Positions 28,207 through 37,864 of a stretch of DNA of 64,000 nucleotides are shown here, piece after piece. The DNA is taken from assembly GCA_963989385.1 (NCBI GenBank), contig OZ022512.1, positions 30,215,899 through 30,279,898 of the forward strand, given 5' to 3'. Both the position numbers and the translations under genes were made by a program. The notes below the pieces were generated by a model. It was not told the origin of the DNA. It saw only the letters and a program-made list of their open reading frames with translations, and searched no databases. The DNA is from Ctena decussata (taxonomy: Eukaryota; Mollusca; Bivalvia; Lucinida; Lucinidae). Position 1 is the stretch's first letter. Each line of letters opens with the position of its first letter.

Positions 28207-30120
28207 ATGCCACATGTTCATCAAATTGACGAGGTAGTCTCTTTTAACTTCTTCAAAAATGAAACCTTTGATGACGATGACACCATAGACTATTCACTGA
28301 CGAACTATTCTGTGAACCAAAACCTGTCAAATAGTGAAACACTGAAAGAAACGTCAATTCTCTCAGAGAGTAGCCAATCGTTGGTAATTGGAAAGATCCC
28401 AGCGACTATAATTAGTCGTGCCGTAGACACTAATAACTTACCAGCAACCCCCACTCCATATCGTGACTATGAGGACCATGACATATCTACAGAACGTCCG
28501 GATATCGTCTCTCCCAGCACACCTAAATCTAAATGGTCTCACGGCGAAAAGGGTGTGATTGAAAGATTTGATGGCATATTTTATCATATTTTTCAAAAGG
28601 AAGGTCAAGTTAACATTGTGTTTCCAAAGTTCCATCTATACGATAAATTCATAGAAGCACTATGCAAAGAATTACGATCAATAACTTCAAACAAAGACAG
28701 GAAAATTTTCATTACTCATGTAAGGGGGAAACGTTGTGTGATTACCTGTATCCTTGCAGACAATACAATAATTGTATCTGGAGAAGGTCATATGCTCTGG
28801 AGAGAGTCTACCTTCATTCGTTTCTCACTGGGACTGTATCGCCACTTTACAACTGAAATTGACAAGGAACTTTCCCAAAGTCACACTTCAACACCCGTGA
28901 TTAAAAGACAGAACGAGACACAATTACCTGCAGGAACGTCTCCTGTGTTAGCTGGAAATGACCTGAGTGAAGTAAACACTCTTAAACTACTTAATGAAAT
29001 AAAATGTCAAGTTAGTTCTCTACAGCGAGCTACACATAATATTGAAGAAAAAGTGTTGAAATGTCAGGAAAAGATAGACAAATTAACTAGTAATTCGTGT
29101 CAACAACAAGGAACAAATCAAGCCCCAACAGAACTTCCAACCCAACCTGGAATCTCATTATACAGCCACGTCTTGGAAAATAGCGTGTTAAAGGACAATC
29201 CGAACACCAAAACAAATAAAAATGCAACTCGGGAAAAATCTAGTTTAAAGGATAAGAGAATTTCACCTCCATCAAAACAACCAACTGACAACAGTCAGTC
29301 GCCACCTTCAGGGGAGGCACAGAATATAAAAGTGGTCATCAATGGACATCCCCACGAATCAGGAAATACAAGAGTTCAGAGTGTTACGGCAAAAAGGAAG
29401 ATTCTTCTTATGGGTGATTCCATCCTAAATAAGATAAACACTAAAGGACTTAAAGACAATATACATAAACATGCTGTCTCTGGAGCGACACTTCCGACAC
29501 TAATCAATGACATTAATCTGTACGATCTTTTGAACTTTGAGACGATTATTTTCTATGTTGGTGGAAATGATTCGGCGGGGAACGTGGACCTCGGTCTATT
29601 TGAACACAAATACAATGAACTTTTAACTACTGTCAAATCGAGAAATCCAAGTATTAGGCTAGTTCTCTGTAAACTAGCACCGAGAGGAGACACGGATGTA
29701 ACATTTGTTAACAGAATCATAGAGCAGTTATCATTTTGTTACAACTGCGACCTCGTGGATCAATATCGGGCCTTCTTTGACAGCCAAGGAAAACTAATAA
29801 TGCGATACTTTGGCCCAAGTGATCAAATTCATCCTTCCGTCACTGGGACCAGACGCATACTTGGACAAATTAACAATAAAGTGACAATTGTGAGTGACTT
29901 TGCCAAATGTACTTATCCGAGATCACGGAATGACAATCGGAATAGTTTCAATGGGCGCAGTGGACGAAAAGATGTACAACCGCAGCCTTTCGCCATACGC
30001 CGGAGATGTCTCAACTGCTCTGACCCTTCTCACGGAACTTACGAGTGTAGACATGTTAAGCCAGTTATTTGCTGGTTTTGCGGCCAATCTGGCCATAAAT
30101 CTGATTTTTGTTTGAACTAG
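28207..30120 (+). CDS. LINE ORF1: SGNH/GDSL esterase and double CCHC protein
   Basis: 637 residues, starting at the first ATG of the open frame. Residues 115-215 form an uncharacterised globular segment (VIERFDGIFYHIF... HMLWRESTFIRF). Residues 260-300 look helical. A Ser/Pro/Lys-rich linker follows. Residues 397-555 are an SGNH hydrolase: block I LLMGDSI with Ser405, block III VGGND (452-455), block V DQIHPS with Asp539 and His542, so the catalytic triad appears complete. Two zinc knuckles close the protein: C601-C604-H609-C614 and C622-C625-H630-C635. ORF1 proteins of this type bind the LINE RNA; the esterase role is not settled. It stops at TAG, immediately followed by TGA, in the same frame as ORF2. 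Confidence 0.9.
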   Translation: MPHVHQIDEVVSFNFFKNETFDDDDTIDYSLTNYSVNQNLSNSETLKETSILSESSQSLVIGKIPATIISRAVDTNNLPATPTPYRDYEDHDISTERPDIVSPSTPKSKWSHGEKGVIERFDGIFYHIFQKEGQVNIVFPKFHLYDKFIEALCKELRSITSNKDRKIFITHVRGKRCVITCILADNTIIVSGEGHMLWRESTFIRFSLGLYRHFTTEIDKELSQSHTSTPVIKRQNETQLPAGTSPVLAGNDLSEVNTLKLLNEIKCQVSSLQRATHNIEEKVLKCQEKIDKLTSNSCQQQGTNQAPTELPTQPGISLYSHVLENSVLKDNPNTKTNKNATREKSSLKDKRISPPSKQPTDNSQSPPSGEAQNIKVVINGHPHESGNTRVQSVTAKRKILLMGDSILNKINTKGLKDNIHKHAVSGATLPTLINDINLYDLLNFETIIFYVGGNDSAGNVDLGLFEHKYNELLTTVKSRNPSIRLVLCKLAPRGDTDVTFVNRIIEQLSFCYNCDLVDQYRAFFDSQGKLIMRYFGPSDQIHPSVTGTRRILGQINNKVTIVSDFAKCTYPRSRNDNRNSFNGRSGRKDVQPQPFAIRRRCLNCSDPSHGTYECRHVKPVICWFCGQSGHKSDFCLN

Positions 30121-30153
30121 TGATTCGGCAATGAGGCCGTCTCCGCGACTAAT

Positions 30154-33100
30154 GTGAACAATACTTTTGAGATACTTAATTCTATATGTAATGGATGTAA
30201 TAATTTTGTGTGTAATTGCGATGATGATCTTGCTATTTCAGACATTTTTACGCATGACAGTATGATTGACAGCTCTGAGAATATGTTCGAGAGAACAACA
30301 ATTTATGATACTTCTCAGTGCTTCCGTGGTGATTATTTAAATCGAACAGTACCTGTTGAAGAGGGAATGACTACTTTGAACTGTACACAGATTACACGAT
30401 TGTCTACTAATGATGATTCTTCTGTTCACACAAATGCGCAAAATAAGTCTATTGAAAGCCTTTCACTTAATGGCATAACGTCAGTAAATTACACACATGC
30501 CCGAGATAATCAGAAAACAATTAACTGTGCGTCTTTGAATGTGTGTGGTTTAAGGCTTAAAGTGCAGTATCCGGAATTTTCTAGTTTGGTTGGTCAATAC
30601 GATTTATTCTGCGTGTGTGAAACGAAATTAGATGCTTACGATGAAATTAAGTTGCCTGGGTACGAATTTTTATCACAGTGCCGAAAACAGAAATTTATTC
30701 GTAAAAGTGGTGGAATTGGTATTTTTGTTAAAGATGCTATCTATGAGTATGTCTCTTTAGTTGATTCTGAGTCAGATTACATTTTATGGCTTAAATTGGA
30801 CAAACGTGCTTTCAAAATGAATGATGATATTTTTATTGGTGCAATCTATATCTCACCACGGGACTCAAGGTTTTATAGAAATGATGAAATTGATTTGTTC
30901 AATGCTGAAGTGTCTGAAATGTGTATCTCACATAATTATGTCTTGCTGATGGGTGACTTTAATGCAAGGACGTATGACAAACCAGATTTTATCGAAGCTG
31001 ATGATCACTTTTCCGACCTATTTGATTTTGATGCAAACCCAGATTATTTTAATCTCTCTTCAAAGTTTGATGATTCTAAATTTTCCAAAAACCGTGTTTC
31101 ACAAGACACTATAGTAAACAATGAAGGTAATCTACTTCTTGACATGTGTAAATCAAATAATTTGTTTATTCTTAATGGGAGATGTGATTCCGATATGAAT
31201 GTAGGTGCAATGACATTCCGCGGCCAGTCAGTAATCGATTACTCAATCGTTTCTTGTAATGCTATACATTTTATTGATACGTTCAATATCATTGAACTAG
31301 ACTCTCTGTTTTCCGATGGGCATTGTTTATTAAGAACTTCACTTAATTTTCATAATGTTTTATTAAACGAACGCAATCACCATATCCCTGTAAGGAAAAA
31401 TAGGCCAAAACTACCTGCAGAGAAAAAACAAATGTTCATACAAAACATAAATCAGGCTAAAGTACATGATTTACAAAATCATATTATACAGACAAAGAGT
31501 AGCATTCAATCTGTAAACAGAGAAAACATAAACAGTATATGCTCTATGTTTACCGAAATATTCGAAGAATCTGCAGATTCTTGCATTGATAAGAGTTACA
31601 GTAGTAATTCTAGGCGCAAGAATGGCAAAAAACCTTGGTTTGGGAAACAATGTGGTCTAGCACGTAAAAAGTATCATTTTGCAAAGAAACAACATGCTCA
31701 GTTATCTTCTTCAAGTACTAAAGTAAACCTTTTGCAAGCCAGCAAGGCATATAAACGAAAATTAAATTTTTACATTGCAAAATACAATAAAACAACTCAA
31801 AATAAACTGAGAAGCTTAAAATCTAAGAATCCGAAAGACTACTGGAAAGTCTTAAACAGTATCGGAAAGGAACAGAAGAATAAAAATAATAATATTGAAC
31901 TTGACGCTCTTTATAACTTTTTTAAAGATCTGAATGAGCAGCCTGATTCGAATAATGAACAATCTTTTGAGGACTTAAATTTTTCAGAAAATGATAATGA
32001 TGAAATTTTAAATTCTCCAATAACTGATACTGAAATTTTAAAGTGTATCAAATCGTTGAAGAACAATAAAGCTTGTTCTAACGATAACATAATTAACGAG
32101 TACCTCAAAAGCACTTCTGATATTATGTTACCCTTATATAACTGCTTCTTTAATCTTGTTCTGGAGTCCGGTATTTTGCCTGATTCTTGGCTTGAAGGTA
32201 TGATTAAACCTATTTACAAAAACAAAGGTGATCCCCTCCAACCAGGCAACTATAGGCCAATAACTATACTGAGTTGTTTTGGGAAACTTTTTACGTCTGT
32301 GTTAAACTCAAGGCTCCACAATTTTCTTGAGCACCACAACATACTAGATGAAAATCAGGCCGGTTTCAGACCGGGGTATTCAATCACTGACCATATTTTT
32401 GTTCTTCACGCGCTTATTGAAGTGCTCAAGTCTAAAAAGACAAAACTTTTCTGTTCATTCATTGACTTTAGTAAGGCGTTTGATTCTGTTTGGCGAGTTG
32501 GTTTATGGACAAAAATTCTAAAACATGACATTAAAGGAAATTTCTTTCGTATAATTTACAATATGTATCAAGAAATAAAGTCGTGTGTTTCTTTTAATGG
32601 ATCCGAGTCTAGTTTCTTTCAAAGCTATAGAGGAGTACGACAAGGTGAAAATCTTTCACCGGTTTTATTCGCTTTGTTTCTGAATGATTTAGAAAGTTTT
32701 CTCTTAGAGAATAACTGTAGTGGTATAAATCTGAAAATGTCGGATGATGACCTTAACACTTATATTAAAATATTTGTTTTGCTTTACGCTGATGACACTG
32801 TAATTTTCGGAACTGATGAAGTGAGCTTTCAAAATAATTTGAACACCTTCTTTGAGTATTCGCAAATTTGGAAGCTTGACATAAATTTCGATAAAACTAA
32901 AGTACTGGTTTTTGGAACACGTAATGATGATAGATTTACCTTCAAACTTGGAGAAAACACCATTGCTACATGTAATGAATTTAAATACCTAGGAGTAGTT
33001 TTTACAAAAAGCAGAAGTTTTTATAACGCTAGGAAACATAATCTTGACCAGGCTAGAAAGGCATTACACGTTTTATACAAAAGAGCAAGAAATCTTAATC

Positions 33101-33963
33101 TTCCCATCGATTTGCAGTTGCAACTTTTCGATCACACTATTTTACCTATTGCTTTGTACTCATGTGAAATCTGGGGATTTGAAAATGCCCAGCTAATTGA
33201 AAATCTTCATAATGAGTTTTTAAGACGAATAACAAACCTTAGGAAAAGTACGCCTATTTACATGTTACATGCCGAACTAGGACGTAGGCCAATTGAAATA
33301 AACATAAAAAGCCGAATGATTGGCTTTTGGTTATCACTTGTAAACGGAAAAGAGTCTAAACTGTCTACGGTATTATACAAAAAGATGCTACATGATTACA
33401 ATGCAGGAATTTATGAACATAAATGGATACGTTGTATCAGAGACATCCTTGTTTCTGTCGGTCGTTTAGATCTTCTCCACAAAAGTGTAATTGATAATCC
33501 TAGATCTGTCAAGATGTCAATAACCCGCGTCTTATTTGATTTACACATACAAGAGTGGGTTCAGAAAAGTGATGTGTCTTCAAAAGGTAAATTTTATATC
33601 AGTTTTAAGCAAGATCTTACTTTTCAAAGCTATTTATCAAAACTTGATTCAAAGCACTATTTGCCGATCATCAAGTTTCGAACCAGTAACCATAAATTAC
33701 CCGTTGAGACGGGTCGATGGGAAAATATTCCCCTAGATGAAAGGCTATGTCAACTATGTACAAAAAGAGAAATAGGCGATGAGTTTCACTATCTTTTATG
33801 TTGTGAATTCTTTAAATCAGAACGTAAGCGTCTCCTGGAGCCTTATTTTTATACAAGACCTAACATGTTGAAATTTAAAGATTTACTTTGCTCTGACAAT
33901 ATAGGAACATTAAAGAAGCTTTCTGGCTTTATCAAAGTAATTATGAGCAAGTTTACATCATGA
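30154..33963 (+). CDS. LINE ORF2: AP-endonuclease and reverse transcriptase polyprotein
   Basis: About 1,269 residues of open frame. Endonuclease: SLNVCGL start (about 124), CETKLD, MGDFNA (266-271), SVIDYSIVS, SDGHC (387-391), all the expected catalytic blocks. Reverse transcriptase: NYRPITILS, NQAGFRPGYS, FIDFSKAFDSVW (Asp771), RGVRQGENLSP, LLYADDTVIF with Asp880/Asp881, and KYLGVVF. The C-terminus has a Cys/His cluster CQLC...GDEFH...CC (1199-1217). It nicks target DNA and copies the RNA at the nick (target-primed reverse transcription). The frame opens right after the ORF1 stops, but its first codon here is GTG; the first ATG is at 30262, still before the endonuclease. It probably depends on readthrough or reinitiation. 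Confidence 0.92.
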   Translation: MNNTFEILNSICNGCNNFVCNCDDDLAISDIFTHDSMIDSSENMFERTTIYDTSQCFRGDYLNRTVPVEEGMTTLNCTQITRLSTNDDSSVHTNAQNKSIESLSLNGITSVNYTHARDNQKTINCASLNVCGLRLKVQYPEFSSLVGQYDLFCVCETKLDAYDEIKLPGYEFLSQCRKQKFIRKSGGIGIFVKDAIYEYVSLVDSESDYILWLKLDKRAFKMNDDIFIGAIYISPRDSRFYRNDEIDLFNAEVSEMCISHNYVLLMGDFNARTYDKPDFIEADDHFSDLFDFDANPDYFNLSSKFDDSKFSKNRVSQDTIVNNEGNLLLDMCKSNNLFILNGRCDSDMNVGAMTFRGQSVIDYSIVSCNAIHFIDTFNIIELDSLFSDGHCLLRTSLNFHNVLLNERNHHIPVRKNRPKLPAEKKQMFIQNINQAKVHDLQNHIIQTKSSIQSVNRENINSICSMFTEIFEESADSCIDKSYSSNSRRKNGKKPWFGKQCGLARKKYHFAKKQHAQLSSSSTKVNLLQASKAYKRKLNFYIAKYNKTTQNKLRSLKSKNPKDYWKVLNSIGKEQKNKNNNIELDALYNFFKDLNEQPDSNNEQSFEDLNFSENDNDEILNSPITDTEILKCIKSLKNNKACSNDNIINEYLKSTSDIMLPLYNCFFNLVLESGILPDSWLEGMIKPIYKNKGDPLQPGNYRPITILSCFGKLFTSVLNSRLHNFLEHHNILDENQAGFRPGYSITDHIFVLHALIEVLKSKKTKLFCSFIDFSKAFDSVWRVGLWTKILKHDIKGNFFRIIYNMYQEIKSCVSFNGSESSFFQSYRGVRQGENLSPVLFALFLNDLESFLLENNCSGINLKMSDDDLNTYIKIFVLLYADDTVIFGTDEVSFQNNLNTFFEYSQIWKLDINFDKTKVLVFGTRNDDRFTFKLGENTIATCNEFKYLGVVFTKSRSFYNARKHNLDQARKALHVLYKRARNLNLPIDLQLQLFDHTILPIALYSCEIWGFENAQLIENLHNEFLRRITNLRKSTPIYMLHAELGRRPIEINIKSRMIGFWLSLVNGKESKLSTVLYKKMLHDYNAGIYEHKWIRCIRDILVSVGRLDLLHKSVIDNPRSVKMSITRVLFDLHIQEWVQKSDVSSKGKFYISFKQDLTFQSYLSKLDSKHYLPIIKFRTSNHKLPVETGRWENIPLDERLCQLCTKREIGDEFHYLLCCEFFKSERKRLLEPYFYTRPNMLKFKDLLCSDNIGTLKKLSGFIKVIMSKFTS

Positions 33964-34857
33964 TTGTTTTAAATAATTATTGTAATCAGTTTTGTTGTGT
34001 ATTTCTTGTTTATACTGTGTGCTCTTACGCCACCTGTGTGTGGCCTGAGTTTTAACTGAATAAAGTTCCTGTTCTGTTCAAACAAAAAAAATACAAACAT
34101 ATCGGCACCTACATGCCCCACCACTTATCCAGAGCCCCATTAATATGTGGTGCTCTGGGTCCAGGCTTGAACAAATTCAGTAAATCCGTAATCTTGGTCA
34201 AAATATTCACCGAGGTGAAAATATCAACAACAGATTCATTGAAGTCAGGACTCTCAAAAACGTTTGCGTGTGTGTCCGTTTGTCTGTCTATGTGAGTATG
34301 TATGTGGGTGCCATATGCTACTTTCATTTTCGCTTATTGTACTGCATCTACATGCTACTTTCATTTTCGCTTATTGTACTGTCTCATTATGTACCAGAGT
34401 AGCTTAAAATATGCGCCTGGGGACATCTATGACCCAGATTAGTCAGCTAACGCTTCTCGCTGCTCAGTATGAATTCAAATGGCATAACGTCGTAAAACAT
34501 CAATCCAACGACACTGTTCCATCAACGGTATATCTAATGTTTTCAACATCGTTGCTGCTGGGAAACCTGTGTAACAGGTAGGGCTACAGAACCGTGATCA
34601 AACTACAAATGATAATATCTGTGTGTGTTTCTAAAGCCAAACAGTTTCATTTAGTGCGTTGGTTAGTCGGTATTAGAACTACACTCTGACTTTTCGCCCT
34701 GTTTGCGCTATAATTAGAAACGCCAGGAGGTGTCCCGACCCCATGCCTTGAGTAATCCTGCTACATAAAACGGCCAATAATATCTTAGGTGTCACGAACA
34801 TGCATGCGTATATATAAGGACGGGCACAAATCTGCACATCAAGTATGATATATGCAT

Positions 34858-34878
34858 TATCTCTCTCTCTCTCTCTCC
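34858..34878. repeat. (CT)n microsatellite
   Basis: About ten CT units. The interval 34093-34910 downstream of the LINE shows no gene; a 33-bp stretch (CATCTACATGCTACTTTCAT type) is directly repeated around 34315-34380. Confidence 0.9.
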
Positions 34879-34910
34879 CACCCCTCCCCCCTTTCAATGT
34901 CGATAGCGGA

Positions 34911-35026
34911 CCAGTTTACTTGGTTAAACCCGAACTATACCCAGGTATTCCTTGGACTACTCGTATATGATGGAGTACCCTGAGGCATCCGTGGTTATTG
35001 TTCGGGTTTAACCAAGTAAACAAGTG
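34911..35026. mobile_element. Snapback MITE
   Basis: CCAGTTTACTTGGTTAAACC CGAAC pairs with GTTCGGGTTTAACCAAGTAA AC around a 60-bp centre containing TACCCAGG/ACCCTGAGG. Non-coding. Confidence 0.75.
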
Positions 35027-35283
35027 GTAAGTCAGTGGTAATTTAAAACTGTACCTACCCATAATGTGTTAGTCACGAATGACGTGGGCAACCGATACAC
35101 CAACCTAAAAGCAAAAGAATTAGATGAAATTTCATACTACACCATATCTGCCTTTCTATTTGTTTTAAAATCTAAGATTATGCGGGCTGCAGTAAGGTGA
35201 GAATGGAAGACCCAAGAACCCTTTAACATTACTTCAGTTCTTTCTTTCTTTCTTTTGAGTGACATCGCAGAACCTTACATGAT

Positions 35284-35521
35284 ATGAGCCGCGACACGAG
35301 AAAACCAACAAACTGGTCATGCGCCCAGCGCAGACTCAGATCAGCCTGGAGATCCGCCTAATTTGATCAGACTCTTTGCTAAGTGCTTAAAGGATAGCTA
35401 AGGGTCTTAGCTACCTCCGTGCGGACAGCGAAGACTCTGATCAGACTGGGCGGATGCTCAGGCTGATCTGAGTCTGTGCTGGGTGCACAACCACATTGTT
35501 GGTTTTGTCGTGTCGCGGCTA
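35284..35521. mobile_element. Snapback MITE, TGAGCCGCGACACGAG family, copy 1
   Basis: A 238-bp palindrome: TGAGCCGCGACACGAGAAAA and GCGCAGACTCAGATCAGCCT on the left pair with AGGCTGATCTGAGTCTGTGC and TTGTCGTGTCGCGGCT on the right. The inner arm carries AGCTAAGGGTCTTAGCTACC. Copy 2 is at 44756-44994, a half copy at 43928-43992, and degraded relatives at about 27190-27310, 43255-43440 and 46225-46375. The following interval 35522-37122 shows no gene or other repeat I can support. Confidence 0.8.
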
Positions 35522-37133
35522 TATTATTATGTTTATTCTATGCATTCAAACGTTTGAACTGCTTATTTTGGGTGAAGACTCAGATCGGAATTTCCGGTTC
35601 GTTGTTTTAGTGTCATTCTGTGCATTTCTTTGTTTTCTTTTGTTCATCTTAACTTACACCGTAGTCTCTTCAGAAACAAAGCTTGTCAGCCTGAGACGGC
35701 AGTTTCCCTTATATCTTCTATTTCATTTTTTTTCTTTACGAAATAACTTGAACGTTTGTTAAAACATGCGAACAGCTGTTAAAAACCAAAGTATTATAAC
35801 ATGCAGTTATTTCATTAAAGGCTCCTTTTTATTATTATTTTTTGGTTTCACATTATGATGCTTCCCGTATGAAATAATATGTCAAAAGAAACTGTATACA
35901 AATGAATCTTTGACACATAGTCACTGAAAAACGAGGTAATGACAGCCCCAAAACTGGTACATCTAAAACAAGTCATTACACATGGGAGTAACTTAACCGG
36001 CGACAGCTGACCAACTGCATGGTAGGTATAAAATGTAAAACAAGATAAGGCCTGTCATGTGGGCTTATGTTTTTAGCTAAAAAATGAGAGATTTTGCAAT
36101 GCAAAACTTTAAACATTTTTTCCGGAACAAAACTGCAGTGTTGTGTATCATATCATGAAACTTTAACGTCTCGTTAACCAATGACGTCGATAGCTTTGAC
36201 CTTACGCTGGACCAAGAAAAGCACCATAAATTATAATCATTGCAGAACATGATTAGTAGGCGATAAGATGACTATATTTCAAGAGCTGTTCATACCATAC
36301 CTTCTCATGTGGATACAGGGAGTCTTACTCGGCATTCTTCAGGGCTATGTCAAGTTTCAAGATACTACGTGACCTCAGAGGCGAGATTATTTCTGCTAAA
36401 ACTGTAATTCAATTTAAAACTGGACTTGACATTTACTGGAGGAATAGAAGATTTGACACTAGTGAAATTTATTGATACAGCAATTATCCATCTAACCAGG
36501 GAGACAATTCCCTGATCTAACAAACTGTAATATAACTACAATAACTAGTGAATATGCAGCCTTAATATTTGAAATAATTTGATTTGTGATAAAATTGATA
36601 TATAATTCACCAGAGGTATTGCAAACAAATAAGAAGACAGAATATAGAGAGTATTCTCTGAGTCCAAAATGGTAAGAGTTTTTGGAGAGGCGTCGTGTCG
36701 AGTGGGATGTGGTGCAGAGGGTCAGGGACAGAAAGCGACTGAAAAATTCTGTCTTTCAACCTTGCAGTAAACGGGTACCTCTCTCGAATCAAGGAGGTGT
36801 CAGAAAGTGATGGGAGAGTGACAGACTCCGTTTATGCTGTGTCCATAATACGGCAGTCCTCCAAAATCCATCAAGGCCTAATTCAGGCAACGGGTTACCT
36901 TAAAAATAACGACGGATCATTCTTTGACGAAAAGCAAAGTCCTAGCATCTGATCTTTTCAGCTTCCCGCCTGTGAAAGACCTGTCTGCCTCATGCATGTA
37001 TTATATATCTTAATAATTCGGTTAAAATCACACGCTAACGTACTAACGTAACAACGTTACAGTTTTCATTTTCGATTCACTAACCTGACCCGTTCTGTTT
37101 ACTTTTGTCAACGACTGGAGCGGTATACTCAGC

Positions 37134-37742
37134 GGTCCATCGAATTACCCCAAACCACCCCAAAACACCCCAAACCACTCCAAAACACCCCAAACCACCC
37201 TAAACCGCCAATAAAATCACCCCAAACCACCAAAATCAAATCATTCCAAACCAATTTTGGTATTTTGCAGGAACTCACACTGCTTTAGAAATATTTGCTC
37301 ATGCTAAAAATATTTGTAATTTAATATAATTGATTTACATTTGAAGCTATAGGGATTACCAATATGGGCACTTGTAGGCTATACATGTATTTGTAAAAGT
37401 GTGCTTCCATGAATCTGAATGGCAACTTACACGTGTATGTAATCCTGCACTTGCTGTCAAACATATATGCAGACATGCAAGCATATATTGTGTCTACATA
37501 CGTACACACGGCATACATACATATACCACTGAGTTTTTATTAGCACATACCATATGAAAATCACTTTTTCTGCATAAAAAGATATATATTTTTTTCATTT
37601 TACACTTCTGAAGTCATTAAAAGCATAAACAAAAAAGTTTGCAAGCTATTTTAACCTGAAAACAGACTTAAGAAAAGTGGTTTGGGGTGGTTTTTAGGCG
37701 GTTTGGGGTGGTTTGGGGTGGTTTGGGGTAATTCGATGGACC
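37134..37742. mobile_element. Foldback-like element with (CCCCAAACCA)n terminal repeats, 11-bp TSD
   Basis: Starts GGTCCATCGAATTACCCCAA followed by tandem CCCCAAACCA-type units to about 37232; ends with tandem TTTGGGGTGG-type units (from 37675) and GGGTAATTCGATGGACC. GTATACTCAGC occurs on each side (37123-37133 and 37744-37754), a target duplication of about 11 bp. The AT-rich interior has no ORF of note. TIRs made of short tandem repeats recall Drosophila Foldback elements; superfamily is inference. Confidence 0.8.
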
Positions 37743-37864
37743 CGTATACTCAGCCGCGCTAATCAATGAAAAAATCCGGGATGTTTTCCAGCCTCATCTT
37801 ATTGGTCTAAAAGTCGGTACTTAAATTTTTCTGCATGCCGCTAGGATTCTGGGTGTGGCAGGAC

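Larger units (their letters stand above)
28207..34092 (+). mobile_element. Apparently intact two-ORF non-LTR retrotransposon (CR1/L2-like)
   Basis: Contains two long ORFs, a short 3'UTR with AATAAA at 34059-34064, then GTTCCTGTTCTGTTC and a short A-run. ORF1 has an esterase domain and zinc knuckles; ORF2 has AP-endonuclease plus reverse transcriptase and no RNase H that I can see. This layout is known in the CR1/L2 groups of LINEs; the clade is inferred, not proven. The 5' end is not determined (27600-28206 has no clear boundary), nor is a target site duplication. Both ORFs are open, so it is a young insertion. Confidence 0.9.

Noticed and set aside
36607..36792. 61-codon minus-strand ORF as an exon
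   Set aside because: No family resemblance and no convincing splice sites on both sides.
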